A stretch of DNA of 64,000 nucleotides from Spinellus fusiger. Lineage: Eukaryota > Mucoromycota > Mucoromycetes > Mucorales > Phycomycetaceae. Below the pieces are notes generated by a model. That model was not told the origin of the DNA and ran no database searches. It saw only the letters and a list, made by a program, of their open reading frames with translations. The stretch spans positions 239,707 to 303,706 of the forward strand of contig JALLLS010000042.1 in the NCBI GenBank assembly GCA_025094145.1, written 5' to 3'. The position numbers and the translations under genes are program-made. Shown here piece by piece: positions 16,624 to 26,962 of this stretch (position 1 is its first letter; every line of letters begins with the position of its first letter).

Positions 16624-18063
16624 ATGGAAGAGACGATGTATCGTGTGCTAAGTGTTCAATCCCATATGGTAAGCCTTTTAACAATAAACAAATAAAAAAT
16701 ACAATAGAATTTAAGACTGTTTTTATTTTGTTAGGTCTCTGGATACTGCGGTATGAACTTACACTATTATGACTCCTTTTCGGTTCAATAATAAGGTCTC
16801 TAGGCAATAAGGCTGCTGTGTTTCCTTTGCAAACCCTTGGCTTTGACGTTGATATTCTAAACACAGTTCAGTTCTCAAACCATACAGGTAAGTGGAGACC
16901 AGTGGCTATGTCTTTCTCTCTGTGGTGTAGTGCTTTTATTCACGCCCAGGACCAGGCTATCCTTCATGGACGGGGGGTCGTCTTTCAGCTGAAGATGTAC
17001 AAGAACTCTTTCATGGATTACAAATCAATGGACTAGCAGAGAACTACACTCATGTTTTGACAGGTAAATGTCTTTTTCTTCTTCCAATGTTTACAGTCAA
17101 AGAGAAGAAAAAGAAGACAGAAAAAAAGAAAAAGAAAAAGAAAAAAGCTTACACTCTACTACACTTCCCTCTCAAGGCTACATTGGTGATTATTCTATTT
17201 TGGAAAAGATAGAGGCATTTGTAATTCATCTGAAAAAGAAGTCCTCCAGTATCGTCTTTGGTAAGCTATGCCACCAGCGAAATATAAAAAAAAAGTGCTT
17301 GTCCTATTGAAACAAATGGATACATCTTTAGTATGTGATCCTGTCATGGGAGATGGTGGAGAATTATATGTTGCCCCAGAAATCATTCCTCTTTACCGCT
17401 CCATCTTATGCGTTACTGACATTGCAACCCCCAACCAATTTGAAGCTGAGTAAGACTAGCCTATACATAAAGAAACAAAAAACTCATCCTTATGGTGCTA
17501 CTGCTAGGACTCTTGCACAGACCATCATTAACTCACTAGAATCTGCATGTGATACAGCAAGAATTCTTCATACAATGGGCACTCCCAACATCATCATTAC
17601 ATCCTTATCTCTGCCCATCAATGAAGTGCCTGCTAATATCCGACCTATTACCAATGAAACACACGCTCTGTTTTGTTTGACAAGTCAAAAGACAGCTTCT
17701 GGAAAAGTAGAACAGCACCTTATTGCCTTTCCTACTTACCCAGGATACTTTACAGGCACAGGAGATATGTTTTCTGCTCTTATCGTCGCAAGATGGCAGG
17801 AAGCCTGTGTGAATAAGTCAGAGTCTGCACTGGCTACTGCTGCTTTCAAAGTTGTATGCTCTGTGAATGCAATTACCTTGAAAACATACAACCGTCAAAA
17901 GATGTATATTCAGAAAGAGGATCATGGTCAGACAGGTGTTATTGAGCATAGTCCAGATTCACCAGAAGTGGTTCGTCGTTGTGAACTAATGGTTATTCAA
18001 GGGAAAAAAGAAATTGAAGAACCAGAAAAGTTTAAGGCTGCTATTCGATTAGCTAGACTATAG
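16624..18063 (+). CDS. PDXK: Pyridoxal kinase (vitamin B6 salvage)
   Basis: Phosphorylates pyridoxal, pyridoxine and pyridoxamine with ATP to give the 5'-phosphates, including the cofactor PLP. It belongs to the PfkB/ribokinase fold. Seven exons keep frame: 16624-16668, 16735-16750, 16804-16887, 16956-17063, 17177-17260, 17332-17449 and 17508-18063, giving 336 residues, the usual size. Motifs in order: [15 protein letters not shown] (substrate site), [31 protein letters not shown] and the anion-hole motif [10 protein letters not shown] containing the catalytic Asp. One exon is only 16 nt long. The C-terminus (about 60 residues after the kinase core) is somewhat long but continuous. Confidence 0.94.
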
Positions 18064-18268
18064 AGACTACGACATTTATCATTTGTTACAAATTGCACTA
18101 AAGATAATAGAATGAATCCAAAGATAACAGTTTATTGATTATGAAATATGTAAATAAAATGTGTATCTGCTGTCACTATTTATGCTACAGTTCAAAGTAT
18201 TTTTATTTTTGGGTGTGAGGTGCTATTTGTGCATTGGGGATATTAGCCACCCTACGAGAACTTTTGAA

Positions 18269-18541
18269 CAATTAAGAAGTTGCCAAAGCAAAGGAAGATG
18301 TGGTTATATGCCCTCCAAGCCGCACTTTATTTTCATATAAAAGTTTAGATTTTTCCTCTTCTTATACTCTAGATCTTTCAAGCTAAGTCCAAACTATATA
18401 CTCTCTTTTTTCTTCTTCTTCTAATTCCTTTTCTTTGATATATTGGGCGGGATCCTCCAATTCTTTTATCCCAAAAGAAGTCTATACCAAGGGCGGGTTG
18501 ATACTACTTCTTCTTCTTTTGCTTTGGCAACTTCTTAATTG
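18269..18541. mobile_element. MITE copy 1 (about 273 bp, inverted terminal repeats)
   Basis: Terminal inverted repeats start AATTAAGAAGTTGCCAAAGC on the left and read as the reverse complement on the right. There is no coding capacity inside. A second copy lies at 39319-39572 in the opposite orientation, and the interiors align, for example around CCAAGGGCGGG here and CTTGGTATAG there. The superfamily is not known. No target duplication could be fixed because the bases flanking the arms are themselves symmetric. Confidence 0.8.
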
Positions 18542-18639
18542 TTTTTTTTGTAAAGGAGACTGAGCTCGGATTTATTGTGAAAATCTAATTAGGTGACTAA
18601 AAGAGAATCACTGTAATATAAGGCACTGTGATAATAGGA

Positions 18640-18770
18640 GCTATAATTAAAGGCAGTGGTAGATCTAAGAGGTACGTAGGTCTCAAGAGAGATTGACTAC
18701 CAACACAAAGACCACACACAAAAGAGGGAATTGAGGGATGTTCTTAACGGAGCAGTCTTTCTGAATTAAC
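18640..18770 (-). repeat. LTR-like repeat D fragment, minus orientation
   Basis: The reverse complement of this stretch matches 47560-47690, sharing TACGTACCTCTTAGATC and the CTCAATTCCCTCTTTTGTGTG region. It ends exactly where the solo LTR-A at 18773 begins. It is probably a truncated LTR of another retroelement. Confidence 0.6.
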
Positions 18771-18772
18771 AG

Positions 18773-19347
18773 TGAGATTGTTCGGACAGGTAGATTAACG
18801 AGACTGAACAAAGATAATTTTTATTGAGTAAAGAAAGGTTCACTATTTATACTTTTGGTGGGTGCTTATCCTTCAGTGGCTTCTACCTTATGGTAGGATA
18901 ATCTATTCTACCTTATGGTAGTTATGATAGTCAACCTTATGGCTGCTTCACAATTACAACTAAATGGTTGGTGGGGACATTCTACCTTATGGTTGGCTCA
19001 TATGTTTTACTTAGTTGTAGTATTATTAGATTCAACCCTATGGTTGGTTCCTGGGATAAGCACCATTATTGAAACCATTAATTATTATGAGTCTTTACTC
19101 AATTGACTCTGATAGGTCAATATTGTTCTGTTAGGATTATTAATGAAGATGGCTCTTGTTAAGTGTCCAATAGTACACTGAGCTTTAGAAGGTGATTTGT
19201 AGTTACAACCGATCAGTGAGATGATACAGAGTTGTACTATGTTACTTGTGTGCACTCAAGCTTTCATAGAGTATTCTGAATGTCACAGCACACTACTCGT
19301 GTTGACTTATTCATAGAGAATCTTTGGATTGAAGTCGGAACACAATA
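18773..19347 (-). mobile_element. Solo LTR, family LTR-A (575 bp, internal deletion)
   Basis: Starts TGAGATTGTTCGG and ends with the degenerate CACAATA. In the minus direction it carries a TATAAATAG box and an AATAAAAAT poly(A) signal. It is the same family as 25904-26553 but lacks the 79 bp found there at 26120-26198, exactly between two CCTTATGG motifs. No target-site duplication is seen. It directly abuts a truncated integrase gene, so the right junction was probably made by recombination or deletion. Confidence 0.85.
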
Positions 19348-22300
19348 AGGGCATCCAAATCGCATGACAATCTCTTTGTATAAGAACAGGGCTATGGCTT
19401 CTCCTGTTGCTGCGGGAACAGCTCTTGCAATTAGTCAGTTAGTCATGTAGTCTACTGCGACAAGGATCCATTGGTTTCCATTTGATGTTGTTGGGAGTTT
19501 GCCTATAAAGTCAAGGTGCCATCTAGAAAATGGGAGAGGTATATCCAGCTGAGTCATATGAGCATGGTGGACGTTCTTTTCTGCATTGGCTGCCATTTGG
19601 CATTGTGGGCACTATTTGATCCATTCTTGTATCTGTTTTTGCATGTCTGGCCACCACCATTGTTTGCTAAGTAGACTATGGATTGTCAGTTCTCCAGTGT
19701 GTCCAAATGCTTTGTGGAAGTTGTTCACCAAGTCTGCTTGCCACACATAAGGTGCGTATTGGATTTTGGTTTCAGTTTCATTGGAGGTTGTCTTTCTATA
19801 GATAGTGTCCTTGGTGATGGAGAAATGGTGTTTCTCTTTGCTCATCTGTTCCTTGTATTCTTCAGGCCACTCATCTTTGGGTGTGAGGTAGTATTGTGGC
19901 CAGTCAGATGGATTGGTTAATGCAAGGCTGTAAAGATACTTGGGTTCCATGGGCTCACTTTCTTCAGATTCTCCTTGTTCCAGTTGGGAGAGCACATCAG
20001 GGACGTTGTTCTCTTTACCAGGCTTGTAGACAATCTTGGGGTTGTATAACTCCATCTCTGCTATCCATCAAACAAGTCAAGGTGTAGGTTTTACTTGGCT
20101 TTGGAAATATTGTAAAGGTAAGTGGTCCGTATACACCTCATATGCTTGCCCTTTGATCATACAGTGCCAGGTTCTCAGTGCATGCATAATTCCTAGCAGT
20201 TCCCTTTTCTAAGCGGGGTAGGATTGTTTGGTCTTGGAGAGCTTCTTGGATTCAAAGGCAAGAGGTTTCCACCGTTTTTCTTCATCTTCCTGCAATAGTA
20301 CTGCTCCTACTCCATAATCAGATGCATCTGTTTCTATGCGGAAAGGTTTTTTCATGTCTGGTGCTTGGAGTATGGGTGCGGTGCTTAGCTTAGCTTTTAG
20401 TGGTTCGAAACTACTCTGACATTCTTTGGTCCACACCACAGGTCTCTTTTTCAGCCCTACACCTTGCGTAAAATCAGTAATAGGTGCTACAATGCTTGCA
20501 AACTTTGAGATAAAGCGTTGATAGTATTGTGCAAGGCCAATGAATTGGCATACCTCTTGCACATTGGTGGGAGGTTTCCATTCCTTGATTACTTTGATCT
20601 TGTCTGGTGAGGGGAGTATGCCTTCTTGGAGTACCTGGAATCCCAAGAATGTGAGCTGTTTCTTGTTAAATTCACATTTCTTAAGGTTGGCTATCAGTTT
20701 GGCTTTTCTCAGGTGTTCTATTACATGGCGTACATGGATCTTGTGTTCTGCTTGTGTCTTTCTGAAGATTAGGATGTTGTCCAGATATACTAATGCAAAC
20801 TTTTCTAGGCAATCACCAAGGACCTTGTTCATTAGGTGTTGAAAGGTAGGTGGTGCATTAGTGAGACCAAAAGGCAGTACCAAGAACTCATATTGTCTGT
20901 ATTGTGTATTGAAGGCTGTCTTGGGCATGTCTCTTGGTTGGATTTGTACCTGATGGTAGCCACTCTTCAAGTCCAAACTGGTAAAGTGTCTTGATTCTTT
21001 TAGGCACTCCAGGCATTCGTCAACACGTGGTAATGGCTGATTATTACAGATAGTTACTTTGTTGAGTACTCTGTAATCTATACACATGCGCATGGTTCCA
21101 TCCTTCTTCTTTACAAACAGGATTGGAGCTCCCCAAGGTAAAGTGCTTGGTCAAATGAGGCCTAACTCCAGTAATTCATCAAGTTGTTTCCTTAGTTCCT
21201 CCAGTTCTTTAGGGCTCATCTTGTATGGTGGCCTACTGATAGTGTTGGCATTTCCTGTCTCAATTACGTGGTGTATGTCTCTTTTGGGTGGTATACCAGG
21301 GAGCCCTTTTTGGAATACGTCTTGGAAGTCATTAACCAAGTCTTTTGCAAAAGGGTCTATAGGTGTTGTCTGGGCTATCTCTTCCAGGTGGAGTAGATAG
21401 TATTTGGCCTTTTCCTTGCATATGAGCTTGTTTGCTTGTTTGCTTGTTTGGCCAATATCATATAGTTGAGTTGGTCAGTGTTGGGTTTTCTTCTCTTAGG
21501 GTGCAGGGTAAACTGTTGGTTGTTTTGATGGAGAGTCCATTGGTCGGTTTGCCAGTCAGGGTGAGGTTTTGTCTTCTTTAACCAGGTGCGTCCTAAGATC
21601 AGTGCAAATTTTGTTGGTAGTATAAAAGCTTCCACTGTATCCTGATATCCATTGAGAGATATGTCCATGGTTGCTTTTTGGTTGATGGTAATGACATGTC
21701 CTCCAGTCATTTCAACTATTTTCTTAGCTATAGTGTTGTGTTCTGACTTCAATCCAAAGATTCTTCATGAATTGGTCAACATGAGTAGTATGCTGTGACA
21801 TTCAGAATACTCTATGAAAGCTTGAGTACACACAAGTACCATAGTACATCTCTGTATCATCTCACTGATCAGTTGTAACTACAAATCAACCTTCTAAGCT
21901 CAATTTATTATTGGACACTTAATGAGCTGCCTTTATCTATAAATCCTTAGTGGATAAAATAAGATCTATCAAAGGCAATTAAAGTGAAGACACATAATAG
22001 ATGGCTCTATATTGGTGTGCTTATTCAATAAACCAACCATAAGGCTCCAACATGTAGTCTACCATTAGGTAGAACACCTACACCAACCATAAGGCTACAC
22101 CTATGTAAACTACCATAGGATAGATCATCTATACCAACCATATGGTTGCATCTATCAATAAGCTATGCCATGGACTAATCATTAACTACGAAAAGGTAGA
22201 ATGCCACTGAAGGATAAGCACCCACAAAAAGTATAAATAATGAACCACTCTTCACTTAATAAAAATTATCTTTGTTCAGTCTTGTTATTTTCTACTTGTC

Positions 22301-22500
22301 TGAATAATCACATATAGGTCTGATTTCCTGGGCATATCTGGCCACTTGTGGAGAGACATAGTTGGCACTAGCCCCACTATCAATGAGTACCAATATTTGT
22401 TCTCCATTGTGCTGGACAGGGTAGAGAGGCAGTTCAGTGTGTTCAGTGGTGTATATTTGTTCTAGATAAGATTGCTCTTGTAATGAGAAGGCTTTGAGGT
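19348..22500 (-). pseudogene. Ty3/gypsy retrotransposon pol remnant
   Basis: Reads on the minus strand from protease (about 22480-22322, VLIDSGASANYVS) through reverse transcriptase (about 21340-20500: MCIDYRVLNKVT, LPFGLTNAPPTFQHLMN, FALVYLDNILIF), RNase H (IETDASDYGVGAVLLQ near 20340), the H2C2 zinc-binding region (FHKAFGHTGELTIHSLL near 19690) and the start of the integrase core (SRWHLDFIGKLP near 19520). It stops within integrase at the LTR-A junction. Frameshifts, in-frame stops and the YLDD motif changed to YLDN (20776-20778) make it inactive. A solo LTR (21734-22316) is inserted between protease and RT. The upstream gag part is missing. Confidence 0.93.
21734..22316 (+). mobile_element. 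Solo LTR, subfamily LTR-A2, with TATAG target duplication
   Basis: Runs from TGTTGTGTTCTGACTTC to GTCTGAATAATCACA and is flanked by TATAG on both sides (21729-21733 and 22317-22321). It contains CCATAAGG-type motifs, a TATAAATAA box and AATAAAAATT. Removing it together with one target copy rejoins the protease frame of the surrounding gypsy element. It is closely related to the LTR at 31998-32806. Confidence 0.92.
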
Positions 22501-22735
22501 CTTTATCTTCCTCCTGCTCTTATCTTTGTCTTTGCTTGCTGTAAATCAATAGATTTGTTTATTAAGTTATTTTAGAATTAGATTGCAGTATATAACATTT
22601 AGTATAAATACTCAACTTATTGTCATAATAAAAACAATATCCTGATATCTGTTTCCTTCTCATACTCTGTCCTTGTCTTCTCTTGTCTCTTACCTTTGTT
22701 CTCCTACCTGTTCCTGATGCACAACACCTAGTACC
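22500..22735 (+). mobile_element. LTR-B fragment
   Basis: Matches the reverse complement of the complete LTR-B at 26963-27339. It contains an AGTATAAATAC TATA box and an AATAAAAAC signal. It is truncated on both sides, next to the gypsy protease on the left and repeat C on the right. Confidence 0.75.
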
Positions 22736-22814
22736 TCTGCCCCATTTTTCCCTGTCTGTTCTCTAGTTCTTACACTGCCATACCCCTTTGTTTTTCCTGT
22801 ATCTAAGTTTGTGT

Positions 22815-22912
22815 CAAAACTCTATTTTGCTGTCCCTGCTAGAGACCAAATACCTACCCATTCATCTCTCTGGTAGTCCTGTCAATAACCTAAGTGCCCA
22901 ATATATTAATTT
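22815..22912 (+). repeat. Repeat C half-copy
   Basis: Matches the arms of the fold-back element at 42280-43441: TCCCTGCTAGAGACC, then CAATTCATCTCTCTGG-like sequence, then AACCTAAGTGCCC. Only one arm is present here. Confidence 0.7.
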
Positions 22913-22962
22913 GCTAATAAAAAAAAAAGAAACTAACTATTTTTATATTTACATAAAATTTA

Positions 22963-23045
22963 TCCGGCTTACCAGATTCGAACTAGTGACCTAAGGATTA
23001 CAATTTCATTACAGTCCTCCGCTCTACCAACTGAGCTAAAGCCGG
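22963..23045 (-). tRNA. tRNA-Tyr (GTA anticodon) with a short intron
   Basis: On the minus strand the acceptor stem CCGGCTT pairs with AAGCCGG. The A box is TTAGCTCAGTTGG and the B box GTTCGAATC. The anticodon arm reads GGACTGTA, then about 11 nt of extra sequence (ATGAAATTGTA), then ATCCT, as expected for an intron just after the anticodon. Tyr tRNA genes of fungi commonly carry such introns. A retroelement LTR (23056-23446) lies 11 bp upstream of its 5' end. Confidence 0.85.
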
Positions 23046-23055
23046 GGGATGTTTG

Positions 23056-23446
23056 TGTCGTTCCCTAATTTGAAGAGAATAGTTCTAAGCCCAGAGGTAT
23101 GTGCACAGAGTGGAATAGCTAGTGGTTCTTGGTTTGGACTGAAGCCCACATAGATCAAAGAAGAAGAATAAAAGAGAAGATAAAAGATAATGTTTATTCA
23201 TTGAATTCACTTGATTATTTATACTAAATTCTACAGTGTACAATTGCATATATATGTCTTGGCTTAACATGTTCTCTTCACAGTGAACATGTTAAGCCAA
23301 GACAATATATTGCATTAGCATTTATCTTATTAATTATATTATATTATCTGTGTGTATCCACACAGGATAATGTGTGTTCCAAAAAGGGAAGACATGTGCA
23401 GCCAATAGTATTACTGTATTTGACAGGACAGTGTCTAGCACAGACA
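23056..23446 (-). mobile_element. LTR-E copy 1 (391 bp) beside tRNA-Tyr
   Basis: About 95% identical by eye to 29966-30356 and of the same length. In the minus direction it has an AGTATAAATAATC TATA box and an AATAAACATT signal. It is flanked by TTTG on both sides, a possible 4-bp target duplication. It contains a perfect 20-bp-arm palindrome at 23255-23304. Confidence 0.8.
23255..23304. repeat. Perfect inverted repeat, 20-bp arms, 10-bp loop
   Basis: Arms 23255-23274 and 23285-23304 (TGTCTTGGCTTAACATGTTC and its exact reverse complement). The loop is TCTTCACAGT. In the other LTR-E copy (30165-30214) the loop is ACTGTGAAGA, its exact reverse complement. Confidence 0.95.
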
Positions 23447-23448
23447 TT

Positions 23449-23530
23449 TGGCTTGGCTGAGTTGGTAGCAACACGTGCTAAGCATTGCAGAGGTCGGGGG
23501 TTCAACCCCCACCAGGACGATTTCTGCTCT
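23449..23530 (+). mobile_element. tRNA-derived SINE-like head
   Basis: A perfect Pol III A box (TGGCTGAGTTGG) is followed about 40 nt later by a B box inside the strong stem GGGGGTTCAACCCCC. An anticodon stem does not form well, so this is not a functional tRNA but resembles the tRNA-related head of a SINE. The following 250 bp (to about 23780) may be its body. No second copy exists in the window, so the SINE call is tentative. Confidence 0.5.
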
Positions 23531-24121
23531 AAAATGGGCATCCCAGCCCCTATCTAATTTTCTGGCAGGTGTTGGTGTCTGCCTTTGGTTTTGCAGTCTT
23601 GACTGGCAGTTTTGACCATGTGTCCTGTTCTTTTCCCTCCCATGCAGGTGCTGCCCTGCAGTCCTATGTCCCATATGCACCCAAAGGGTTTAATGCCATT
23701 GCTTTTCTGGTCTGGTTCTTGGTTTGGCTGGTCTGGTCTGGTTGTCCAGGCAGGTGGAGGATGCCCTCACAGGCTTAATTAAGCTATCTTTCCTATCTTT
23801 CCAATAAGTCTTAGTCTAAAATTTGTCTATACTTCAATTCTTTTCCTTTCTCTCTATGTTTCCTATCCATTTATGTAATATGCTTCCCTATATGTTCTGC
23901 GGAGTCACTGTACTATATTTAGCCTGTGAAATATACTCCTTGAAATAAATAATCTTTAAACTGAGCTAAAGCCAGGCTCTTTCTGCTAAGCAACACTTTT
24001 TTCAAAACCAAAATTGTAAGTCTATCCAAATTTGAAAATCATCCATCCATCAACATCACCCACCTCCCCACCTACTGTCCAAGTTTCAGGTCAACACCAC
24101 TTGAATAGCAGTAGATACACC

Positions 24122-25048
24122 ATGTTTGCCAATTATGCTGAACAACAGCTTAATGCTTCAACCCAGGCTGAGATCGTTTTGGCCCTTCAATCTCTGAGCT
24201 CAGAACTAGCTCAGTTAAAGCAGCAGCAACAAAGACTGGAGGCATTTGAGGCCATCATGGAAGAGAATATGAGGCTCAAGGCAACCATCACAGCCTTACA
24301 GGCTGAGATAAGTGCACTCAAGGCACCAACACCAGCAGCACCAGCAACTGTCACTTCTAAAGTGATAACATGCAGAGAAATTGACACAGGCCATTCTCTG
24401 CCAACAGTAAAGGACTCTTCTTGGGCCACAGTGGCCAAGAAACACATCCCAGCACCCTCCAAATGCCCCCAGACATCAGCAAGACGTGTTGCAGCTGCTT
24501 CACATGCCTTCACCATCCAGGAAGGTGAAAAAGGATACACTTATGTGTGTATTCTATGTAGCAGACAAATGAACCATCCAGAAGTGTGTAAGCTTCTCAG
24601 AACCCTTGGCTTTGACACTGGACGTATCCTGGATGTCTCCTTCCCAGCAAGATCAGTCATTGGTCTTCTTGTTCACCTAAAGTATGTACCAGATGTAACA
24701 GCCCTCTTGGAGAAGGCTAGTGTTACTATCTACAAGGACTTTGACCCCAGAGACCCAAAACACTTGGCAGACCCCAAGTACAAGGACTTCTCAAAGGAAG
24801 ACCTCTCACTGGAAGCCATGCACATTTACCAGAAAAGATGCCTGCAGGCCATTGAATATATGAGACCCCACACTGCACACTCTGTAGCCACCATCTTTGC
24901 TGAGATGGGTTGGATTAGTGAGTCCCAGATTCCTGAGAACCCCCACAAGAGAAAAGTGTATGAAGACAGGGATGATCCAAAAGCTGCATTCAAGCATCCA
25001 TATGAAGATATGAACATGGATGAACCCTCACAAGACATCACCTTATGA
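24122..25048 (+). CDS. LINE ORF1 protein (RNA-binding/chaperone type)
   Basis: Intact 308-residue frame from the first ATG. A glutamine/leucine-rich coiled coil spans about residues 5-65, followed by an Ala/Pro linker and then a globular region (about 130-260). No CCHC zinc knuckle is seen. It precedes an endonuclease-RT ORF on the same strand, and the stop TGA overlaps the next ATG as ATGA (25045-25048), which suggests coupled re-initiation. Non-LTR ORF1 proteins bind their own RNA; that role is inferred from position. Confidence 0.75.
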   Translation: MFANYAEQQLNASTQAEIVLALQSLSSELAQLKQQQQRLEAFEAIMEENMRLKATITALQAEISALKAPTPAAPATVTSKVITCREIDTGHSLPTVKDSSWATVAKKHIPAPSKCPQTSARRVAAASHAFTIQEGEKGYTYVCILCSRQMNHPEVCKLLRTLGFDTGRILDVSFPARSVIGLLVHLKYVPDVTALLEKASVTIYKDFDPRDPKHLADPKYKDFSKEDLSLEAMHIYQKRCLQAIEYMRPHTAHSVATIFAEMGWISESQIPENPHKRKVYEDRDDPKAAFKHPYEDMNMDEPSQDITL

Positions 25049-25903
25049 ATAGAGTCTCATTAGGCTTATGGAATGCCAATGGGCTCCACCACAATTTCAT
25101 ATGATTTTCATTTCAGAAACCTTGCTTCTCTCTCCTTCATGCCTCCCAACCTCCTGGACCCAGTTCCACACATATGGCCTACCAGTTGCTGGAGATTACC
25201 ATGGCTCTATGGGTATATGTGCCTTCATCTCTCCCTCCTGTCCTTTCCCTGGCACTCACCTACTTATGCCTTCTCCCTATGCCCTGAGTGTCCAAGTTGG
25301 ATCACTCAGAATTGTATGTCTCTACCTTCCCCCCTCTCTATCTCTTGAAGAAGCTTTTGGTATTCTGGACTCCATTCCTTTGACAGAAGACACTGTTATC
25401 TGTGGTGACCTCAATGCAAGGATGGGTGTACTATTAGGAGATCATTCTACTAACACTTGTGGTACTGCTCTGGGATCATGGCTAGAAGATCAAAATCTTC
25501 ATCTCTATAACAATATGCATGCATATGGTGTGCCAACCTACCTCACATATCAAAACAACCAACAGCACAGCAGTATCATTGACATGTTTATCTCCAATTG
25601 CCAGTTCACCAATGTCACCATGGATATACAGACAGAGCTGTCTCTCAGTTCTGATAATAAGCTTATCCACTTTGCTTTTGACTATGGCATGGCTGAATTC
25701 CCACCACCACCACCACCTCTGAGAAAGACTTGGAACTTGTCTTGTCTGAAAGAGCCTGACATTGCAAGGCTGTATTCACAAAATTTCAGATTACTCACAC
25801 ATGATCTGTCTTCTAGAATAACATCACTTGTAGCAGAGCCTCCACTATCATACCCAGACTTTGACACTCTCAATGAGCAGTTCAATAGCTGTGTTTACAG
25901 TGC

Positions 25904-26553
25904 TGAGATTGTTTGGACAGGTAGATTAACAAGACTGAACAAAGATAATTTTTATTGAGTAAAGGTTCACTATTTATACTTTTGGTGGGTGCTTATCCTT
26001 CAGTGGCTTCTACCTTATGGTAGGATAATCTATTCTACCTTATGGTAGTTATGATAGTCAACCTTATGGCTGCTTCACAATTACAACTAAATGGTTGGTG
26101 GGGACATTCTACCTTATGGAAGAATTCACTCTCTTTGACCTTATGGTTGGTGTCTATATTACTACCTTATGGTAGTATTAATAACTGCCACCTTATGGTT
26201 GGCTCATATGTTTTACTTAGTTGTAGTATTATTAGATTCAACCCTATGGTTGGTTCCTGGGATAAGCACCATTATTGAAACCATTAATTATTATGAGTCT
26301 TTACTCAATTGACTCTGATAGGTCAATATTGTTCTGTTAGGATTATTAATGAAGATGGCTCTTGTTAAGTGTCCAATAGTACACTGAGCTTTAGAAGGTG
26401 ATTTGTAGTTACAACCAATCTGTGAGACAATACAGAGATGTACTATGTTACTTGTGTGCACTCAAGCTTTCATAGAGTATTCTGAATGTCACAGCATACT
26501 ACTTGTGTTGACTTATTCATAGAGAATCTTTGGATTGAAGTCAGAACACAACA
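25904..26553 (-). mobile_element. Solo LTR, family LTR-A (650 bp), AGTGC target duplication
   Basis: Begins TGAGATTGTTTGG and ends GAACACAACA, flanked by AGTGC at 25899-25903 and 26554-26558. It sits within the LINE ORF2. It has seven CCTTATGG motifs plus one CCCTATGG, and on the minus strand TATAAATAG and AATAAAAATT. This is the reference full-length copy of the family in the window. Confidence 0.95.
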
Positions 26554-26962
26554 AGTGCCCTGGATGATTCTGTTGGTAGGAAATCATCAAGGCCATCCCA
26601 CTGGAAGAAGTTCTGGAATAGCTCTCTGCAGTCAGCAGTAGAGCTCAGGGACCACTACTATGAGAAATGGCATTGTTCTTATGGCCTTGACAAGTTGCTC
26701 TGGTGGCAGAAGCATGGTGATGCCCAAAAAGCATTCAGAAGTGAAGTGCAAAGAGCAAAACAACAGCAATGGCAGACTTTTTGTAGGAGTATGGAAAAGG
26801 ACTTCACAAAAGCAACATCAAAAGTGAAGCAGATCAAAAGACATTGCCAGCCCCAGCAAGGCTTTCAGCATGATGAAGGTGATATAGCAGCAGCAGAGAC
26901 TATGAGCCAGCACTTGTCAGAAGTGAACAGTGGACACATTCTTCCACCAGTCAGACCACCAC

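Noticed and set aside
18915..19106. 63-residue ORF shared with 26042-26278 and 28352-28588
   Set aside because: It is a chance frame in the motif array of LTR-A, repeated because the LTR is repeated.
23449..23530. Functional tRNA gene
   Set aside because: A and B boxes are good, but acceptor and anticodon stems do not pair.
25990..26250. CCTTATGG motifs as CArG boxes (MADS-box sites)
   Set aside because: A CArG box needs six A/T between CC and GG. Here only four are present, so SRF/Mcm1-type binding is not supported.
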